Origin: Scylla paramamosain
Taxonomy: Eukaryota > Arthropoda > Malacostraca > Decapoda > Portunidae
Direction of reading: 5' to 3'
DNA length: 64,000 nucleotides
Assembly (NCBI RefSeq): GCF_035594125.1
Contig: NC_087155.1
Location: 6,713,692-6,777,691, forward strand
Shown here: in pieces, positions 58,470-64,000 of the stretch
Layout of the letters: every line of letters starts with the position of its first letter
How positions within the stretch are numbered: the stretch's first letter is position 1
Translations under genes and position numbers: made by a program
Notes under the pieces: generated by a model
Databases searched by the model: none
Seen by the model: only the letters and a program-made list of their open reading frames with translations
Told to the model about the DNA's origin: nothing

Positions 58470-59290
58470 ATGGATGGAGTGGTGAAGGAAATTGAAGTTA
58501 GAATGTTGGGTAGATTGGATCTGGTAACAGCAGAGCATGAAGAATGGAGGGTCAATTACTGTTCACAGATGACACGGGTAACTAGACTAGCAAAAAGGTT
58601 TGGATGTGTGTGTAAGTGGAAACTGAAGGTTAATGTTAGAAAGAGTAAGGTAATGAGGTGCACAAGGCAGACAGGTGATAGGATGAATGCAGGGCTGAAT
58701 GCTGAGGGGCTGGAATAGATAGATTGTTTCAAATATCTTGGATCCATAGTAGTGGTGGATAGAGGAGTAAAGACAGAGGTTAGGGCTAGGGTGAAGGAAG
58801 CAGAAAAAAGTGTTAGGAGGTATGAATTGACTGTTTGAGAGTAGGGCACTTAAAATGAATGTAAAGATAATATTGTATGAAGGAATAGTAGTGCTTACTG
58901 TACTGGACAGTGTTGACACTTGGAGTATAGGTGTAGTAGACAAAAGACTGATTGTAATGGAGATGAGATATCTAAGGAATATGTATGGAACAATCTGGAT
59001 GGACAGAGTGAGAAATGAAGAAGTGAGGAGAATGAGTGTTGGCAAGATGAGCAGAGCAATGTATGCTGAGATGGTTTGGGTATGTTGAATGGAGAATGAC
59101 AGGCAGGTGAGGATGATAGTACAATCAAGTATGAGAGCTGTGAACTTGTGAGGTAAGCCAGGTAAGGGATGGATAGACAAAATAAAGGAGGCCTTAAAGG
59201 GAAGAGGACTGGTATTGGAGCATAGTAGTGACTGTGCATGACAGAAGTGAATGGAGCAGTTGTGAGTGCATAAGGACTGATGTACCCCTG
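58470..59290 (+). pseudogene. LINE reverse-transcriptase C-terminal fragment
   Basis: Frames contain KWKLKVNVRKSKVMRCTRQ, IDCFKYLGSIVVVD and MDRVRNEEVRR, then a W(F)GYVE-like segment and a GWMD-like tail, typical of the region after the RT active site in a widespread animal LINE group. Several frameshifts. It differs from the other LINE families here. Confidence 0.75.
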
Positions 59291-59479
59291 CAACCTCAGA
59301 GAAAGGTGCTATACATTGATGGTCTCACACAGGTGTGGGGCAGTTGGATGTGGTGGGGGAGGCTCCTAGTTATGAAGGAGCCTTGTTCTAGACCAAACAG
59401 TCCAAGTTTTTTTCAGTTGATCCCTATAAAGTGAGGGCAAGGCACTTACCCTTTAAATTTTGATCGTTTCTGATCTCTT

Positions 59480-59543
59480 TTTGGGAACTGGTGCTTCAGT
59501 GGGTTTTTTTTTTTTTAAGCTTTTGTTACCCTTGGTCTGTGCC

Positions 59544-59633
<90 letters not shown>

Positions 59634-59640
59634 AGGAGTA
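59480..59640 (+). repeat. LINE 3' tail fragment plus (TA)n
   Basis: TTTTTGGGAACTGGTGCTTC, AGTGGGTTTTT and GTTACCCTTGGTCTGTG are a diverged match to the 3' end of the A-E LINE family, followed by (TA)n at 59547-59630. Confidence 0.65.
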
Positions 59641-59719
59641 CTCTCTCTTCTCCATCAGGGGGCAAGGAGCTAAAAGAATGGTGTGGATGTGAAAGTTGAA
59701 TGCCTTGTCTTGTCTACCC

Positions 59720-61900
59720 TTTTTGGGAGAAAGCCTTGATATTTATGTATGTATGTATTGTCTATTTTACTACCTTTCATAGTGGGTGATGAATTATTTA
59801 AGATCTGATAAAAAAAAAATCTACACACACAGTGGTTATTGGCTTTCTACTCCCACAGAACAACACACAGCCAGGACTACTGGTTTTCTGCTTCAGCTGT
59901 GCTGTGAGGTAACAGTTCCTCAAAATTATATCCTGTATCTACTCTGTTATGGGCAGTAGTGGGAAAGAAGGAATACCTAAAATGTATCTTTCTGGATGGG
60001 CTAATTATGGTGCTCCCTGCTAAGGTGAGGTAAATGACACCTTGATCAAAATTGTTGTCCCCTGCATCAGTCAATTCAGTCTCTCTTATGAGGAAACCAA
60101 AATTCTGGAAACCCTAAGGACAAGTTCATAAAGTTGGAATCTAACAAAAAACTCATTCCTTTTCACTCACAGACAGCACAGTAAGATGTTCCATGGTGGA
60201 GAAAGATAAGCACTCAAGAAAGGCACTACGACCAATCAACATGTAGGATTATGGTGAAACGCCTTCTGGCCAATAGGCTTTTGACAGTTTTGAGGCATGT
60301 GAAATATGGTCACTTGCCTCACTTCAGCTCAGGGCTGAGTGAGGTAAGTATGGGTGCAGCTGGATGGGGATAGGGATTTTCAAACACTGTTTTCTCAGTT
60401 ATTTTGTCTGTGTTGCATACCTCAATGCAGCAGGGGCACTGCAATTGACTTAAGCTCAAAAACATAATTACTATCATGTTTGATGACATCCTCTAGTCAG
60501 CTCCCCTAAATAAAAGATTGGATAATCTTTCTAAGCAAGACATCCAAAATGTGATTTTTTTTTCACTGGTTTGCTACTTCTGGCATTTAATTTTGACAGG
60601 AAAATGCACTGTTGGATGGCAGTATGCAAAATCAGGACATGAAGACTAGGGTGCTGCCACATTAAGAAATTCACATCACATGATACTTTTCAAATTTAAA
60701 CAATTGAGGAATTGTTAGTTATATGGTCTGAGAAAGCCTTAAGTAAAAACAATTTCATTATGTGGAGAAAGAAGTCTTCAAAATCATCAATATGAAGATG
60801 GGTGCTGAAAAGGAGACTCAGGGTGTTGGCATTATTAATCAAGTATCCCTCACATCAAGCTTGTACTGAACTCAAAATTCATGAAATTATGTTATGATCA
60901 TATACCAATCATCTACACACTAGACAGAAATCCCAAGAAATAGCCAAGCTGTTTCATTTTGCATCTATAAATGTAATACTACAAGCTAATCAAGGTTTAA
61001 CAAACATTCTGCTAAGAATTTTGAAGAAACAGACAAAATAATAACTATGTCCTTTATTCTGATTTATGAATGCAGAATTTGCACTTATGAACAGGAATTT
61101 CAAAAGTTTATCTCAAAATAATGGAATGTCTATTAAATGGCATTCAAAAGTGAAAGATGAATACATCTTTTCATAAATAATTCTGACAAACATTCGTAAA
61201 TAGGAGATTAATCTGCACCAACCTGAGATCTACCTTCATGATGGAATAGCCTTTTATTTTACCCATAAATAAATATCACATGACAACTGAAACCAGCTGT
61301 TGGTTTTACATGCTGGTGATCAATTTAGGGGTCCCAAAAATTTACAAACCAGAGTACAAACATGTTTATGTTTTTTTTTTTTTTTTTTTTTTGGCTGAGA
61401 ATGACATTTTAAAAATTTCAAAAACTTAAAATACACATGTATATTAATTTATGCAAACACTGGCCCTATTTTTTTCCAATTTGGAGTCATTAAAAGACTA
61501 TATGAGGGATTAGGCTTTATATAAAATCTTTTATCAATCACTTCCTAATATTGTTGTCATAAAGTAGAAAATTATATTGATTAAAGAAACTTAAATATAG
61601 ATTTATGCAAACTTCTTTACCAAAATTTTCTACTGGAGTATATTTTCTGGATGTAAAATGTTGAACTTAATATCAAACAGTAAAATAAGGAGCTAAAGGT
61701 ACTTCAAATTAGGGCATGATTATGAACACTGACATTTCTGCACATAAGCAACAGCTGTCTTTATACAATATATGTTCCTACTATTTATCAATTATTTGTA
61801 ACTATCAGATGTACTAAAGGATTCTGATATTAATAAATAGATGACTTAATTCCTCTTATAATCTTGATGCTTAAGCAAGCAGCAAAGTAGAGCTTCTGCT
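59720..61900. other. No coding sequence recognised; low-repeat DNA
   Basis: Mostly unique-looking AT-rich sequence, part of which may be eIF1A 3' UTR (minus strand, left of 61940). Two CCAAT words at 60232 and 60270, with a GAG/GTAAGT donor-like site at 60344 on the plus strand, are noted separately. Confidence 0.4.
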
Positions 61901-61939
61901 CCAGCCCAAGAACTCCAATAGCCTTCCATTCAAGAACCC

Positions 61940-61945
61940 TCATAT
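61940..61945 (-). CDS. eIF1A: eIF1A last coding exon: one codon plus stop
   Basis: After acceptor TTTGCAG the exon opens with ATA TGA. The remainder of the exon is 3' UTR of undetermined length; AATAAA-type signals occur further left but none can be chosen. Confidence 0.65.
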   Translation of the reverse strand: M

Positions 61946-62550
61946 CTGCAAAATAAAATATCAAGCTTTGCTGTTACTAATGCTGAGCTATTGTTAATAT
62001 TAATAATTCATTCAAAAATATGAAAATTATCATCTTTTCTTACATTCTCCCTTAAAGAGCATCTAAAGTCCAAACTTGAATCATAGTTTGATGTTGAAAT
62101 GATGCTTATACTCCATCTATACCTGCTGGTACCACATGGCAGCAGCTTAAACTTTACCCCTCTCATTAATCTATGAAAATTTTTCTATGATTCTCTGATG
62201 TGATGTACCTGGCAAAGCTAAGTTGACAGTCAATGGAAAATACAATTAAATTTGTATATCTTTTGCAGATGAATATAACCACAAGTCTATTTAAATACTA
62301 AGTCAGCAATCCCACAAGAAGTGGGCCAGACATAGCACCACACACTCATGCACACATCATTTACTCATAGTCCCATTGATCCCTTGTGGAAAGGGCTAGT
62401 CTCATGGACCACCAAACACACTAAACAAATATAAAATGCATTAAGTAACCACCTTTCTTGTCAATAATACCAGTAATTTCCTTCTACAAAGAATGACCTT
62501 AACTATGCTATACTGGATGGTGGATGTCAAGTATTCAGGCTAATTAAAAG

Positions 62551-62599
<49 letters not shown>

Positions 62600-63453
62600 G
62601 GAACATATAAAAACTGAATGAAACAGATATAATTGAATAGAAAGAATTAAAAACCAATTCTTATTGTCACTATTTCCATGTCTTTCCTAGCCTTCTACAT
62701 CAAAAGCAGCCACAGTTCACTGAATACATATACTATATTCTATTCAACTTAAGTTCATGAGTGAATTCTAGCTTGATTTTGTTATACAATAGTTGACTCA
62801 AGCTTGCAGTGAGGCATATTTCAATACCTATTTCAATCTTTTCTTCTGCTATCATGGTTTTTTGATAATTATTCTTACATAATATGATGCATTCAAAACA
62901 TGACTGCTACAAACATTCTGGTACAATAAGTTTTGTCAATTATTTATATGAAGATCAGTATCTAAGTTCTTTATACCAAATATGCTTTTCATCCCAGTAA
63001 TCCTTAAAGAAATAACCATGTTCTAAATGGAATTTATTGTTCCCATATTCACTGATTTCTTGTATCAATACCTCAACCTCCCAATTGCAAAACATAATGA
63101 ACAATTACATCAGCAAATATGCTAAATAAAATGTGGCATAATGCTTTTGAGATCTATGCTGATTGCTGAAAATTATGGTTTTATCTATCTAAAGTACATA
63201 TTATGTATCAACATATTTCACAACACAAAACAAGTCATTATTCATGTCAATAGACTATACTAAAGCCTTAAGAAAATCAGCAATCATCATTGTTACTAAA
63301 CAAACCAAAACATCTGACTTCAATGACTAAAGAAGTGACAGCCACTCACCGCATCAATGTCAGCAACATCTTCCTCCTCTTCTGAATAGTCATCAAACTC
63401 AATATCATCATCCATGCCATCCTCGACGAAGGTAGCATTCTCATTGACCTTAA
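61940..63453 (-). CDS. eIF1A: Translation initiation factor eIF1A, C-terminal exons (5' part outside window)
   Basis: Exon 63350-63453 encodes KVNENATFVEDGMDDDIEF followed by DDYSEEEEDVADIDA. The next exon begins at 61945 and adds only Ile and the stop (ATA TGA, stop at 61940-61942). This matches the acidic C-terminal tail of eIF1A (human KINETDTFG...DDDEIQFDD...DIDDI). The final hydrophobic motif is known to bind eIF5B during subunit joining. Both sites are canonical: acceptor TCTACAG, donor GTGAGT, and acceptor TTTGCAG for the last exon. The OB-fold exons must lie to the right of position 64000. The penultimate residue is Ala instead of the Asp of the human DIDDI. Confidence 0.78.
62553..62597. 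repeat. (CA)n array in eIF1A intron
   Basis: Pure CA run. Confidence 0.97.
63350..63453 (-). CDS. eIF1A: eIF1A penultimate coding exon (acidic tail)
   Basis: 104 nt: two bases closing a split codon, then 34 codons, leaving in phase 0 at GTGAGT. About half of the encoded residues are Asp or Glu. Confidence 0.8.
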
Positions 63454-63510
63454 CTGTAGATGGCAACAGTGCAAAAGTTAGTAGTCACTGTTAGATGGGA
63501 GACAAGGTGT

Positions 63511-63569
<59 letters not shown>
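63511..63569. repeat. (CA)n array upstream of eIF1A penultimate exon
   Basis: Pure CA run about 60 bp upstream, on the coding strand, of the exon acceptor. Confidence 0.97.
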
Positions 63570-63570
<1 letters not shown>

Positions 63571-63839
63571 GATGACAGACAGAGAGGACATCAATAGATG
63601 CCGCTGCTAATATTCTGTTGTTTACATCACTGGGAGCCAGGGTTAGGAAGAAAAAAAACCCAACCCCCCTGGGTTTTTTAGGGATTTTATGATTTTTTTT
63701 TACTTTATTGGGGTTTTTTAGGTTTTATTTTTTTTTATTTATTCCTCATATTTACATGTAAATCAGTTTAAATAAGCAATTAAAAAGTAATCTAGAATGA
63801 AATAAAGGGTTTGAAATGTTTTTTCCTTTTTCATGATCA

Positions 63840-64000
63840 AGAGTAAAAAAGGCCCACTGGGGTGCTGGTCACTAAACAGAGTCGAAAGTGGTAGTCAAAA
63901 ATTACAGGATAAGTGTCTTGAAACCTCCCCTCTTGAAAGAATTCAAGTCACAGCAAAATGGAAATACAAAAGCAAGCAGGGAGTTCCAGAATTTACCAGA
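63840..64000 (-). pseudogene. 3' end of an A-E family LINE, cut by window edge
   Basis: AAGTGTCTTGAAACCTCCCC and GGGAGTTCCAGAATTTACCA match the minus-strand 3' ends of copies A and B. Preceded by T-rich and A-rich runs at 63650-63740. Confidence 0.85.

Overview
The window is animal nuclear DNA, most probably from a decapod crustacean. That assignment is inference. It rests on GT-AG introns, a full-length animal-type GH9 cellulase with a CBM2 domain, retroelement families of a kind common in decapods, and extreme microsatellite content. About twenty (TA)n tracts total roughly 3.6 kb by my coordinates, alongside many (GA)n, (CA)n and triplet arrays. Nothing bacterial is seen: no operons, rRNA or CRISPR. 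Most long open frames are simple-repeat translations (Tyr-Ile, Arg-Glu, Ser-Leu, Asn or Thr runs) or retroelement fragments.

Three host genes can be reconstructed, all on the minus strand. (1) 820-5698: a three-coding-exon homologue of C19orf12, 140 aa, complete. (2) 25613-50411: a complete 15-exon gene for a 578-aa secreted endo-beta-1,4-glucanase (signal peptide, CBM2-like module, linker, GH9 domain). It has a TATA box 28 nt upstream of a plausible start site, and every intron is GT-AG and phase-consistent. (3) 61940-63453: the last two coding exons of translation initiation factor eIF1A; the rest of the gene lies beyond the right edge.

The remainder is mobile DNA. 0-9 kb: a CR1/L2-like LINE 3' part, a Merlin-type transposase remnant flanked by inverted minisatellites, and a duplicated module between microsatellites. 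9-16.6 kb: a broken autonomous hAT element with TIRs and a near-perfect 8-bp TSD, then a second hAT-like element containing LINE copy A. 18-19 kb: a non-autonomous hAT. 20.5-23.1 kb: a PIF/Harbinger-like element built around a palindrome with arms of nearly 0.8 kb. 23.1-24.3 kb: another CR1/L2-like LINE. The GH9 introns hold an HSE-rich DNA-transposon copy (26.5-27.5 kb), an RTE-type LINE split by LINE copy B (31.7-36.8 kb), a LINE with PHD-like fingers (38.9-41.3 kb), LINE copy C (41.8-44.1 kb), a hAT MITE and a TA-looped inverted repeat (46.2-47.2 kb). 51.6-57.3 kb is a nest: old LINE copy E carries both young LINE copy D and a second copy of the 26.5-kb element. Beyond this are a SINE-like trace, an RT fragment and a LINE tail.

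The observations most worth checking are a run of six contiguous heat-shock-element units inside a transposon copy in a GH9 intron, an identical in-frame TAA in the reverse transcriptase of three of five LINE copies, the two large inverted repeats, and dinucleotide arrays starting at four GH9 5' splice sites.
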